A DNA stretch of 64,000 bases from Basidiobolus meristosporus CBS 931.73 (taxonomy: Eukaryota > Basidiobolomycota > Basidiobolomycetes > Basidiobolales > Basidiobolaceae), in assembly GCA_002104905.1 (NCBI GenBank), contig MCFE01000175.1:1-64000 (forward strand), in the 5' to 3' direction. Within the stretch, counting starts at the first letter, position 1; every line of letters begins with the position of its first letter. Of this stretch, positions 53,521 through 63,878 are shown in pieces. The notes below the pieces were generated by a model. The model searched no databases. It was not told the origin of the DNA and was given only the letters and a program-made list of their open reading frames with translations. Position numbers and translations under genes: made by a program.

Positions 53521-54582
53521 AACACTGCCTAGTACTTTATCAATCAGTCCCTTCTACCTGGTGGATTCTAGTCCCCCTCATAGGTGCACTATGGTTCTTA
53601 TATGTATGGATCTCATATTGAGAGCCACAGAAGCTACCTTGTACCCATAACAAGCCTGGCATACTTTGGTAAAGTCATCCTAATAATAATTAGATGCTTA
53701 TTATATCTAACACAACCTTACATTATTTAGCTGACTACCCAGGCACTAGGCTGCTTAATTTCTTAATGCCAGATGCATAGATGTCTCTATGTGCACATCT
53801 GTGCTCAGTACCTTCCAACCTATCCTGGCTGTCCTCCATGTACCTACAGACCATATCAATAGCAACCTGAGGGCTATATTCTTGATGAGATTTGGATATG
53901 GATGTACTTGCAACTTGACAGACTGGAGGGTTATATTCTTGATAAGATTAGAAAATGGCAGTACCTGCAACTAGACTTGATTTCCCATCTCCCCACATAT
54001 CTGCTCAGTAGGAAACTCCAAAATGTGGAGCAAGGCACAATATTCTCCTCATGGCAAGCAGGACAGAATAGAGATTGCATACATTAGCAGCAGAGATCAC
54101 AAACTCACATGACTCAGTTTGTGCAAGGTGAATGGTACAGCTAGGTGCTGTTAGAGAAGTATCAAGTGGCCCACAAGACACTGTAGGTACAGCAGTGACT
54201 GAAGGATGGTAGAATATGAGTTGTGCGGCAAAATGCAGGCTGTGATCCTTGTTGTACTTCCTATACTGTCTGCATGCTACATGGCTGAGAGACTTGCTAC
54301 AATAGCCACATGGTCTTTCTACTCTTCTCTTATGGTGCTGAATCATAGTAGTCATGTCCATGGGGTAAACAGTTTGAGACTCAACAATGTAACACTATTA
54401 TATCATTTTTTTGCAATACTCATGTGAACTTAAGACAGTCTTGTTCTTGATACATTGCACCTACACAAATGTAAGATTTAATGATAACCAGCCATAGTAG
54501 GCATTATAAATAAAGTTGTAGCACCACATACACATGTATATGTAACACCATTTCCCCTTTGCTTTGAATCACTTCCATATAT
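53521..54582. repeat. Unidentified repeat DNA
   Basis: CpG-poor sequence without a recognised gene. Around 53867-53980 a unit of about 57 bp (GAGGGCTATATTCTTGATGAGATTTGG and then TACTTGCAACTTGAC) occurs twice in tandem. A 118-codon minus ORF at 54361-54005 starts with ATG and is Cys/His-containing, but I recognise no family. Confidence 0.45.
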
Positions 54583-56010
54583 ATGCCACCAAAAAATAAA
54601 GCAAAGTTGTCTGGTTCCCAACAAAGCCCCACTGCTGACAGCAGCAGAAGAGCAGTTGGCCAACAGCATGCATTGACAGTCAGTGCAACAATTGGGGCTA
54701 CAGCCAAAAAAGGCCCTGTGGAGAGTATAACCACTGAAGGCAATAATGCAGACTCCTAAAGCTCTCAGTCATGTAGGCAATGAGGAATCTCTACAAAGCT
54801 GCAAGCAGATCACAATGCAGAGGCAGATGTGAATGTAGCAAAAGCAGTACCTTCAGCTGAAGACAAGCAAGTAGCTGTTGTAGCATCACCACCTCCTGTA
54901 TCAGCAACTATGTTGTCAAATAATACAAAAGCATTAATGAGTCAAGTTGGTGCTGTGGCTGAAAGGATAGTTGCAAAGGCCCAGAAAAATCAGGAAATAG
55001 TTCAGAAACAGGATAAGCAGAAAATACCTGTGAAGCAATCAATATCCCAGGTAGAGAAAGCAGTATCTTTCCTGCTGAGAAGGAACTCAAGTAGCTCAAT
55101 GTCACAACTAAGAGTTGAGTCATTTCCTATTGTCATAGCAGAGAGAGACAGTGGAGTCTTTGAAGCACAACAGCCGTGCCCAAAGATAAAGCCTCCAGAA
55201 GAACCTATCACAGCATGGGAGGGAGAAGCTATAGTGTTTATACCAAAGCCAAAAATCAGAAGACATTAATGATCTGGGAAGCCATCTAGTGCAATGATGA
55301 AGAATTGGCTAATATTCAACAGGATGTTAGAAGTCAAGCACACCAGCACCTTGAGGCTGGCGTACTATGGGACCATCAGGAACTCAAGGCCAAGCAGAAT
55401 GTGCTTGACATGTTCCATAAACTTTATCCTGGATTCAAATGGGAAAACACATATTGGGCTAGCATTGGTATGCTAAGAAGGTATATCAAGAATAGCAGAA
55501 ACTATCAAACGCAACAGAGTAAGGGTGCAATGGCTAAAAACCAGCAGCTTCCTCAAAAGCCTGTTACAAGCAGGGCCAAAAGCTACAAACAAGCATCACA
55601 GAGACATCAGGCATCCAGAAGTGTGCCAATAAGGACAAGCAGGCAGACACAGATGCACCAACACAATATTTATCAAGGAAAGAAGTAGCTTCACTCAGGA
55701 AGCGCACAGTCAATGTATCAGTGAAGGACCTTGCAGTCATAGAAATCAGTGGTTACCTCAGGAGCCCATCACAGCATAGGCTGAGTGCTCAAAACAAGTA
55801 GAAAAAAAAGCGTCAGGTTGCCTGTAGAGCACCAGTATGGAACATGCAGGCCAAAACAGCTGCATCCAAGCAGCATTTACCAAGGAGAAAGTGTAGTTCA
55901 ATACAAGAAGCCCTCAGACAGAGTAGCAGTGAAAGACCTGGCAGTGATAAAGGAAAAGAAAAAGGGAACAAAGTCTATTCAAGCCAGAGACAGGAAGTGT
56001 TGTGTTATAT
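54583..56010 (+). pseudogene. Broken ORF of an unidentified repeat-borne protein
   Basis: An ATG at 54583 opens MPPKNKAKLSGSQQSP for 58 codons. After frame changes the coding sense continues at about 54790-55269 (Ala/Val/Gln/Lys-rich), then in another frame at about 55290-55688 with a conserved-looking block (LKAKQNVLDMFHKLYPGF, KWENTYWASIGMLRRYIKNS), and finally a Ser/Gln/Lys-rich tail to 56010. Composition and continuity over three frames suggest a single protein of about 450 residues now disrupted. The Trp/Tyr block might be a DNA- or RNA-binding fold, but I cannot name it. It is probably a transposon gene. Confidence 0.5.
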
Positions 56011-56316
56011 TATGATTAGTTTGGGGCTTGTTCTACAATGTAAAGGCTAATCAACAATATACAACAACTTTATGTATGTTAATACTGAAATAGTTTATTG
56101 GGAGTTTGATAAACCAATAGAAGATATAACTTTCACTAATATCCTCAATCTTAGGCTCAAAATATACTATAGGCAGTGTTTCTCACTTCTACAGCAGCGT
56201 TCTGACCATCTGTTTACTAAAGGGCTTATTTACTTTTATAGTAACCTTTCCTTATTTGGAAGCCACTTTCCTTTCTGAGAAATTATTTACTTATATGGAA
56301 ACTCTAAACTCCCCTT

Positions 56317-56410
56317 TAACCTAAAGGGGTGTGTTGTAGAAGTCTCTAAAGGGGTCTTTAGACCTAAAGGGGTGTCTAAAGGGGTGTCTTTAGAGTAAAG
56401 GGGCTTCTTA
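56317..56410 (+). repeat. Short (C)TAAAGGGGTGTCTTTAGAC-type repeats
   Basis: TAAAGGGG occurs at least five times in about 95 bp, often paired with TCTTTAGA or CCTTT, giving alternating direct and inverted copies that could form small hairpins. Similar AAAGGGGAG-like sites are absent from the rest of the window by eye. Confidence 0.55.
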
Positions 56411-56824
56411 GAGGGGACTTTTCCAACAGAAAAGTGGTAGTTTCTTGTAGAACTTAGATTGGATTCTTGTGAGCTTTGCAGTCTCTTTGCTGATGTAGTA
56501 CCAATCAAAGTCAGAATACTCAACAGTTCAAGTGATGCAGGGAAGTCTTATAACCTTTAAACTTGTAATTGTAGTGTGGAGATTCTGGAAAGAGAGGCTC
56601 TCTTTTATTTTTCAGCTGGGGAAGTTATATACATGAAATTTCTGAAGGATCAAAGTTTTTGGGCAATTGCACAAGCAATACATGTGATACAAAGCTAACA
56701 TTATGCAGTGGTGCAGATTGAACATAGATGCAGCACCTATGAGAACTTCATGTTATTTGATTGGCTGGCTCAAAAGTTACACGTGATCAAAGTCACCAGA
56801 GTAATCCTAGCAATAGTGGCCTAG
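56411..56824. other. Repeat-region DNA between the TAAAGGGG repeats and the chromovirus LTR
   Basis: About 0.4 kb of AT-rich, CpG-poor sequence. No coding or repeat structure is recognised beyond chance ORFs. Confidence 0.35.
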
Positions 56825-57364
56825 TGTTATGAATAGACACAAGGCAGGAGATTAGAGCTAGGCAAGGCAGGACCAGGAAAGGACTTAGGTGTGGATCAAC
56901 AAGGCAAGGTGTGTTTCCAAGGCAAGGCTGTTTATTCAAGACCTGTGTTTATCAGACTGCGGAATACATAAGGGGGGATAGGACTATATATACCTTTTGG
57001 CAATATGGATGCCAAGAGATATTGGCTAATACTGATGGGGTTCTGGGGTGAGGCACAGTAAGTGTGCCAAGATAGAATATACTAAAGAACAGACTGGAAT
57101 ATCACATGGAGATATGTCAGGAGTCAGGTGATCATGTGACTAGGTCATGTGACATGTAGTTACCATATATGGCATGGGACTACATAAACTCTAATGGTAA
57201 GCTTCTATAGAATGTTCTGTAGTGTAACATTGACTTGGAGCTTGCAAGAAGTTGCTCCAATGTAGTAGAACTTTTTAGAATGAACTGAGATTTCTTCACT
57301 GACTTGATTTGGCTAGATAACCAGAGACCAGGGATGTCATATGTTCATGACTCTATTCTCATCA
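56825..57364 (-). repeat. LTR of a chromodomain gypsy element (about 540 bp, 3' LTR)
   Basis: In minus orientation it starts TGATGAGAATAGAGTC at 57364 and ends TCTATTCATAACA at 56825. The termini are short imperfect inverted repeats with TG..CA ends. The purine-rich GAGGAGAGCCCCTCAAA lies just upstream (57381-57365), as expected for a polypurine tract. No second LTR copy is in the window, so the borders are inferred from these signals. Confidence 0.6.
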
Positions 57365-57379
57365 TTTGAGGGGCTCTCC

Positions 57380-57773
57380 TCAAGCTTTTGATTTTGGCTT
57401 GTTGGGGCATATCTGGTGGAATAGCACAACTAGATCTTGGCTGTTTGTTAGGTTTGCTGCTGGTTCCCAAGTTTGATCATTTGGGCCATAACCCACCCAA
57501 TCTACTAGATTGTGAAGTTGGGATCTGATGTACTTTGAATCCAATACTTGCTGAACTTCAAACTCTTGGTGTTTGTCCACTTGGATGGCTGGGGGATTTG
57601 CTGGGTGCTGGTTGGGTAGAGTACTTTCATGGAATGGTTCTAGGAGGGATACATGGAATGTATCATGAGTTTTCATACTTGGTGGCAACTGAAGCTGGTA
57701 CACAAATGGACTAAATTTCTTCTTGATCTTGAATAGACCTAGTTTCTTGTAGTCTAATTTGTCACAAGGGCAG
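57380..57773 (-). pseudogene. Chromovirus integrase C-terminus with chromodomain, 5'-truncated
   Basis: About 130 codons. An integrase tail (KLDYKKLGLFKIKKKFSPFVYQLQLP, the GPF/Y-type module, then THDTFHVSLLEPFHES) leads to a chromodomain (EFEVQQVLDSKY, LVDWVGYGPNDQTWEPAANLTN). This identifies a Tf1/sushi-like chromovirus of the Ty3/gypsy superfamily. The upstream part is removed at 57773/57774 by insertion of the younger gypsy element; it may continue beyond the right edge of the window. The ORF extends 14 codons into the LTR by chance. Confidence 0.88.
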
Positions 57774-58844
57774 TGTGGTGGTGTATAAGTCCAAGGGAGA
57801 TATACGTCCAACACTTCTCAAGTGTTTTGTGTGTGGGGTGTTCACTGGGTGCGATAACCTCTGGCAAAAGCTTGCTAGGAATACTTGGGTTCTGTCTCTA
57901 ATCTAATGTGAAGGGGAATAAAGCCACAAGCTTGCCAAGGGAAAACTATTGAGCTACAATCCCCAACTTAGTTGGCGTCTTAACAAAAGTATGTGCTGGG
58001 TTCAGCGTCCTTTGAGATGACAATGTACTAAAGCTTCCAAAGTCAAAACAGCTGTAAACTCCACCAGCAGGGACTTGATAAGAATGCAGCTGTGGTCAAT
58101 AGTTACAAAGACAGAAAAGTATCTTTGCCTGTACAAGAACCAACTTGGGAAAGAATCAAATATAATAAAAGATACCTACTCTGAGTATTCCTCACAAGTA
58201 GTGCCTCCAAGGTCAGTTGGCTGTCAGCGCGGTTTCCTGGGAGTGTCCTGTGGTCTGGGGTTGGAAGTTCAGGTAGCAGCAGGTAGCAGTGATCACACTA
58301 ATCAACAAGTTGGTATATTGATAAAAGGGATGATGATTTATTGTTGAGGGATAGCCTCCCTTATATACTTTTCTGACTGGCTAAGTGATTACTAATCATG
58401 GTGTTCCAGAAGGTTCCGGAGATCAATAGAAATCTTAATGACATCAGAATGACCTAAGAATGTTCTAAGTAGGTGCCGGAAGGTTCTAAGAGGCACAGCA
58501 CATCCAACCAATCAGGGATCAGTATTCTGAAACCTGTGTAACATGGGGATACCATATATGGTATGGAAATGGTAGGGATGGTGACACGGGCTGATCATGT
58601 GTCACGGGTACTGGCGCAGGTACTTGCCTAATATAGAAGCACTTGTAGCTAGTAATCTTACATAAAGTGAGGGGTAACTTATGCAATAAGGTAAGCAGGC
58701 GTGATAGTCAACCGGCTTATGGGATAGTACTGATTGGGCAAGACAAATGGGATAAAACTAAAATGAGTGTAGTAGGGATATAGGGAAGTAGAAAATAAGG
58801 GAATGCGCACATCTGTCAGTGGCTGTCACTGTCACCCCACTACA
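57774..58844 (-). repeat. 3' LTR of young gypsy element (1071 bp)
   Basis: In element orientation it begins TGTAGTGGGGTGACAG (58844) and ends TATACACCACCACA (57774), i.e. TG..CA termini. The partner 5' LTR begins at plus coordinate 63879 with the same TGTGGTGGTGTATAAG and runs off the window. Confidence 0.9.
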
Positions 58845-58858
58845 TCCACCCCCCTCTC
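58845..58858 (-). promoter_or_regulatory. Polypurine tract of gypsy element
   Basis: On the element strand GAGAGGGGGGTGGA directly precedes the LTR start TGTAGTGGGG, the usual site of plus-strand priming. Confidence 0.8.
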
Positions 58859-58883
58859 AGCTTTGAACTTGGGTCAAAGCAAA

Positions 58884-61800
58884 CTAATCTTGATGTGCAA
58901 AATTCCTATGCTTGAATAACTTAAGTTGGTTTCCAGCAACTGGTGCTCTCAACTGGGTGTTGTCAAGCTCAGATATGTAATAACTTCCATTTCCAATCAC
59001 CTTGGAAATGAGGTAGGGGCCAGTCCATTTGTTGTCAAACTTCCGACTCCATTGTTTGTCTAAGGTGGAATCATAGAGTAGTACTGGGTCTCCTAGTGAT
59101 AGTGGTTTTGGTCTTATTGAGTGTGATTTTTCAAAGGGCACCTTGTTCTTCAGTCGTGTATCCTTAAGTTGTTCAGCAGCTCTGCTGATATTCAAGTCAT
59201 GGTGATCAAGTTGCTGTATGCGAGTTGCAAGGAGGTCTTCAGTCTGCATATTGGATCTCCAATTCAATGAGTTCCAAGTGACTGTGCTTAACTCAACTGG
59301 TAGTATGCAGTCATGTCCATAGAGTAGTTTGAATGGCGATAATCCAGTTGTTCTCTTGGTAGTAATTCTATCTGCCCAGAGTGCAAGATGTAATTGCTGT
59401 GGCCACAGTGTTGTGTTTTTCTCACAGGCCTTGACAAGAGAGTTCACCAATGGTCCATGTCCTCTCTCTATCATTCCATTGGCTTGAGGGTGGTAAGCGG
59501 TTGTAAAAGCAATGTGTATCTTGTACTTTAAGCACAACTCCTGGATCATTTGGGATGTCATCTCTCCTCTGTCAGCAACAAACTGTTGGATGCAGCCAAA
59601 TCTGCAGATGATGTCTTCAAGTATAAATCTCCATATGGTATGGCTCTTGTTGTTGGGCAAGGCTCGAGCCTCTGCCCATCCACTAAGGTCATCTCTAGCA
59701 ACAATCAGGTACTTTTTTGATCCAGCTGTTGGCATGTGGACAAGGTCAATACCAACCTTTTGCCATAGACAGATTGTGTAAGTAGGATGCAGTGGTTCTT
59801 CATAACGCTTGGAGGATCTCTTCTGGCAGGCTACACATGACTCAACAAAGTGTTGAATATCATAGTACATGTTTTCCCAGTAGTACCTCTGAGCTGTGGT
59901 ATAGTAGGTGGCTTCTTGTCCTCTATGTCCTCCTGGTTCTCCTTGGTGGATACTTGTCATGATGTTCAGTTGCTCTTGAGGGGTAGTGATTACTCTTCTT
60001 GGCATAAGTCCAGGCTTCACTTGCTTAAAGAGAAGATCATCTTTAAGATAGTAGTGGTGTGCCTTCTTCCTGAGTTTTCTAAACTCCTGAATATCCATCC
60101 AACTAGGTTTCTTAAGTGTCCTTAGATATTCCTTGATCAGACTCCAGGTAGTTCTCTCTTGGTCTTTGATGGCAATCTGTCGGATCTCTGCATCAATAAT
60201 ATCATCAAAGTGAGGGTCCAAGTCTTCAAATAATTGTGGTCCCTTCCTGGAGAGTGCATCAGCCACAACATTTGTTTTGCCAGGGATATGTCTGACCGCA
60301 AAGTCAAACATTTTCAGCCATGCCATCCATTGGTTTGTGGCATCATCAGGTAGGTCAGGTTTGTTGATCATTCCTATAAGTGGCTTGGCATCTGTCTCCA
60401 GGATAAAATGTGTCATGTAGAGTTGTGACTTCAGTTTCCTCAGCATCTTCACAACTCCTAGTAGTTCTCTCTTAATCTGTGAGTATCTTTGCTCTCTAGG
60501 AGAGAATAGGCAGCTCTCATATCTGCAGGCATAGCGGTTGCCATCTTCATCATCTTGTCCAAGTAGTGCTCCAGCTCCTATGGGGCTTGCATCCACTGTC
60601 AAAATAGGTGGGCATTCAGTGTTTTGATAGTCAAGAGGTCTTAGAACTGGTGGAGATACTAAGGCCGCTTTCAGTAATTGCATGGCTTCTTCTTGCTCTT
60701 CTCCCCAGATAAATGGGGTGTTCTTTCTCTGTAGTCGGTAAATTGGTTCTGCTATCTCAGAAAATCTTGGGATCCAGATCCAAAAGAACCCACAAGCAGC
60801 CACAAAGCCACAAGCTTGTGTGAGATTTGTGGGGGTAGGCCAGTTGCATATCTTTTGTGTCTTGGAGTCTCCAGGTGAACGACCAAAGGTGTTGCATTTT
60901 TGTCTAACAATGGATATCTCTGATACACCAAAGCTGCTTTTCTCACCACTGATGGTGAGTCCAGCTTCTTCAATGGCTCCTAATATGGCATCATTGTATG
61001 CGATATGGTCATAAACAAACTTTCTTACTCCAGGCATAACTTCAGTGGTGTCCCGGAATTTTGGTCCTTTGATGCCTATGTCATCCACAAAGACAGCACG
61101 TTTCTCAGGTATAAACTGATACAGCACATTTACCATGCATCTCTGGAACTGAGCCACGGAGTTTGTAGCCCCTTGACTGAGTCTTGTCATCCTTAACAGT
61201 CCAAATGGTGTCTGTAGTGCAAACATATCTCTTGATGTCTCATCAAGGGGGATCTGGTCATACCCTGAGTAGAGATCATATGTTGAGTAGATGGAGTGGC
61301 CACTAAAGCTTTCTGCAAAGTCATCAATAGATGGAGGTATAGCAGCATCTCTGATAGTGACAGCATTTGCAGGTTGCATGTCTTGAATGAATCGGAGCTT
61401 TCCATTCTTCTTTTTTGTCACAAACCATCTGTTAGCATAGGGTCCATGGCAAGGTTCTAGGATACCAGCTTCTATCTTCTTCTTAAGTAGGTCATGCACA
61501 TCAGCTTGGAGTCCTCTGGGCAGTGGGTAAGGCTTAAATGACCAGGGTGTGTGGGGCACTGTATGAATCTTGATGGGTTTTTCAACCAATGTCTTTAAGA
61601 GTCCTATCTCCTTGTCATTATATGAGAAGACCTTATCATGCCCTTTCAAGGTCTCCTTGAATAATAGTATCTCCTCTGGTGTTAGGTTTCCATCACCAAT
61701 GATAAGTTGCTTAAGTCTCTCAGGTGTAAGTCGTATATCATCTGGTGTTTCATCTGGTGGTCTAATGTAATCAGCAGGTTGAGATCCATCAGTCAGTGGG

Positions 61801-62459
61801 GTAAGTGATGGTCTAATCTTCTGTTCTACTGTCTTGTATTTTGTTCGAACCATAGCTGTTTGCTCCTGTATACCTAATGAGCAGCTCCAAATGTTGGGGT
61901 GTATATTGTCAGGCTCCTCATCTTCTTCCATAATAAGATGTGTCTTCTGGCAAGCAGTATGTGTCCTCCTATTGTTGGGTGTTACACCACAGAAGGTTGA
62001 CTGTAGTCCTGGGTTGGATCCTTGTATGGTGTACCATACTGACCCATCGGAATAGTTGGTAGTTGTAGCCTTAGTACTGGTTTCCCATGGTCTACCTAGC
62101 AGAAGGTCAAAGTTTGCCTTCTGGCAGATGAAGAGGGGAAGCCAGACCTTGATTCCTTGTACCTCAATAGGGAACTTGTGCACTACACCGTAGAGTGGGC
62201 TAGATCCTGAGTTTGCATCAGTCATGTTCCATCCAATATCTCTATCAACAGGTAGTAGCTCCTTGCTTCTAAGTGTCTTCCAGAAGTCTAGCGGCATAAC
62301 ACAAATCTCTGAGCCACTGTCAATATGGCAGTTAACAGGGTCATCATATATATATCCTTTCACCACAGCAGTTGCAACTGAGTAAAAGGTCTTATACTCA
62401 GTAGTGTAGTCATCTTTTTGGTGGTCTTCATGGCTTGTCTGAATTATATGGGTGTCCAT
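58884..62459 (-). CDS. Gypsy pol: protease, RT, RNase H, integrase (1191 codons, intact)
   Basis: Domains in order: aspartic protease (HIDSGSEICVMP, Asp at about 47); reverse transcriptase (about 320-480; GPYANRWFVTKKKNGKLRFIQD, DLYSGYDQIPLDE, and FVDD as the YxDD box); RNase H (about 628-760; ILTVDASPIGAGALL, REQRYSQIKREL, ETDAKPL); integrase zinc finger (H..H..CVACQKRS, about 850-910); and a core with GIDLVHMP, VADRGEMTS and NGMIERGH giving the D,D,E triad. A GPY/F-like tail WTGPYLISKVIGNGSYYI follows, with no chromodomain. All catalytic residues are visible. Its frame is continuous with gag apart from one TGA, so it is probably made as part of a Gag-Pol polyprotein. Confidence 0.93.
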   Translation of the reverse strand: MDTHIIQTSHEDHQKDDYTTEYKTFYSVATAVVKGYIYDDPVNCHIDSGSEICVMPLDFWKTLRSKELLPVDRDIGWNMTDANSGSSPLYGVVHKFPIEVQGIKVWLPLFICQKANFDLLLGRPWETSTKATTTNYSDGSVWYTIQGSNPGLQSTFCGVTPNNRRTHTACQKTHLIMEEDEEPDNIHPNIWSCSLGIQEQTAMVRTKYKTVEQKIRPSLTPLTDGSQPADYIRPPDETPDDIRLTPERLKQLIIGDGNLTPEEILLFKETLKGHDKVFSYNDKEIGLLKTLVEKPIKIHTVPHTPWSFKPYPLPRGLQADVHDLLKKKIEAGILEPCHGPYANRWFVTKKKNGKLRFIQDMQPANAVTIRDAAIPPSIDDFAESFSGHSIYSTYDLYSGYDQIPLDETSRDMFALQTPFGLLRMTRLSQGATNSVAQFQRCMVNVLYQFIPEKRAVFVDDIGIKGPKFRDTTEVMPGVRKFVYDHIAYNDAILGAIEEAGLTISGEKSSFGVSEISIVRQKCNTFGRSPGDSKTQKICNWPTPTNLTQACGFVAACGFFWIWIPRFSEIAEPIYRLQRKNTPFIWGEEQEEAMQLLKAALVSPPVLRPLDYQNTECPPILTVDASPIGAGALLGQDDEDGNRYACRYESCLFSPREQRYSQIKRELLGVVKMLRKLKSQLYMTHFILETDAKPLIGMINKPDLPDDATNQWMAWLKMFDFAVRHIPGKTNVVADALSRKGPQLFEDLDPHFDDIIDAEIRQIAIKDQERTTWSLIKEYLRTLKKPSWMDIQEFRKLRKKAHHYYLKDDLLFKQVKPGLMPRRVITTPQEQLNIMTSIHQGEPGGHRGQEATYYTTAQRYYWENMYYDIQHFVESCVACQKRSSKRYEEPLHPTYTICLWQKVGIDLVHMPTAGSKKYLIVARDDLSGWAEARALPNNKSHTIWRFILEDIICRFGCIQQFVADRGEMTSQMIQELCLKYKIHIAFTTAYHPQANGMIERGHGPLVNSLVKACEKNTTLWPQQLHLALWADRITTKRTTGLSPFKLLYGHDCILPVELSTVTWNSLNWRSNMQTEDLLATRIQQLDHHDLNISRAAEQLKDTRLKNKVPFEKSHSIRPKPLSLGDPVLLYDSTLDKQWSRKFDNKWTGPYLISKVIGNGSYYISELDNTQLRAPVAGNQLKLFKHRNFAHQD

Positions 62460-62474
62460 ATGTTCAACAGCTTG

Positions 62475-63737
62475 TCATCTTGTTCTAAGCTGCTCATCAA
62501 AGGTCTTCCTAACAGATGGGGATACACTCATGATTTCTCCAACCGACAAAGTGAGGTTCTGCTTTAGCAGCTTCTCAGTAATCAGTTGAGGGCTTGAGTA
62601 GCTTGCTATCTTTGAGGTCATCTGAAAGTGAGGCAATGGATCTTGGGTGGGCAGCATACTAGGCCTCTTGTCAATAACAACTTCAGGTTCTTCAAATTGT
62701 GGTCTTCTAAGGATGGGTTTGGCAGGTTCTTCAGGGAGGTGTCTTTTGGTAGCAAAGGCATCAACTTCATATTGTCTGTTGTCAGGGCTGCTTGGATTTA
62801 CTTTATGAGTCCCAATAGGGGCATCAACAGTAATCTTTCTGGTTGCTGAGTCAGATTTCTGGAAAAGGGCTCTCATCCCTCCTCTTTGGAAATTAGTGGG
62901 AATCCTTCTTCCTTCTTTGTCAGCAAGCATTCCATCAGCATCAAACTGTACTGCTCCTTCTCTGAGTAGCTGACTAAGCTCTGAGCATTCTCGTCTGGCA
63001 TGCTGAGTAGAGTCACACCAGATGCAGTGCCTTGGCAAAGGTCTTTGTCCCTCAGTAGCAACCTCAGCTGTGCCATTAATCTTGAGGGCTAGCTTCTGTA
63101 GCTGTTCAGCAAGTTGGTCAATTCTGTCGGTAGTGTAGGTCTGATTGTCAGCAGCAGCACTCCTTGGCTCCTTGGTTGACTGGTCTGGCAGATTAGATGT
63201 CAGGAGTCTCATAAAGGTAGAAGTTTGCTTTGCCTCTAGGAGAACACGTTTCATCTCTGCAAAGCAAGGAATGCCAGACTTGTCATCCTTGGCTGCATGT
63301 AAGTCAACTTTCCTTGCCAAGTCCTGGGGAAGCCCTTGTGCAAGGTAAAGTGTCATGGTAAACTCAGTTATAGCCTGGGACTCTAGGAGTGGCTTGGCCA
63401 TATCTTCATACTGTTGAATGAACTCTTCAAGTGGTAGCTTGGAAAGTCCAGTTTTTCCAAAGTGCCTGAGGTCTTCAATTCCGTAGTATATCTGGGGTCT
63501 ACCATACTTGGTCTGTAGGTAGGTCTTCATTAAGGCCCAGTCAGTGAGAATGTCTCCTTGTCTGAGAAGCTTAGTGGTAATATCATCGGTGCAGTAGTAG
63601 GGGAAGTCTTCAGCCATTTCTTGTTCAGATAGGCTGCACATCTTGCAGAGCTTCTACCATTTGAATATGAAGCTCCCCACATTCTTTCCATCAAACTGTG
63701 GGGCTCCATGTGAGAGTGGTAATGGCATAGAGTTCAT
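62475..63737 (-). CDS. Gypsy gag with CCHC knuckle, one internal TAG, ends in TGA before pol
   Basis: The likely start is ATG at 63737 (MNSMPLPLSHGAPQFDGKNV, the usual gag N-terminus), about 120 nt inside the PBS. A TAG at 63656-63654 interrupts the frame after GSFIFKW; the same frame resumes as KLCKMCSLSEQEMAEDFPYY and runs to TGA at 62477-62475. The capsid-like region (TDWALMKTYLQTKYG, LPLEEFIQQYEDMAKPL) is followed by a perfect knuckle CIWCDSTQHARREC. After the TGA, CAA GCT GTT GAA CAT leads in frame to the pol ATG. Thus gag, and gag with pol, would each need one stop to be read through, unless these stops are mutations. Confidence 0.88.
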
Positions 63738-63857
63738 TTTTGGGCAGGTATGTTGGTGTTGTAATCTTGGTAATATTGGTAGTCTCTTTTCAATAGGTGG
63801 ATAACAGCTCAAATCTCCAGGTAAATCTTGTTGGGTCCTAGGGAGCTTGTATGAACC

Positions 63858-63875
63858 CCCCACGTTGGGTGCCAA
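63858..63875 (-). promoter_or_regulatory. Primer-binding site of gypsy element
   Basis: On the element strand TTTGGCACCCAACGTGGG lies three nucleotides after the LTR end CACCACCACA. It begins with the TGG complementary to a tRNA CCA end. The tRNA cannot be named from this alone. Confidence 0.7.
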
Positions 63876-63878
63876 ATA

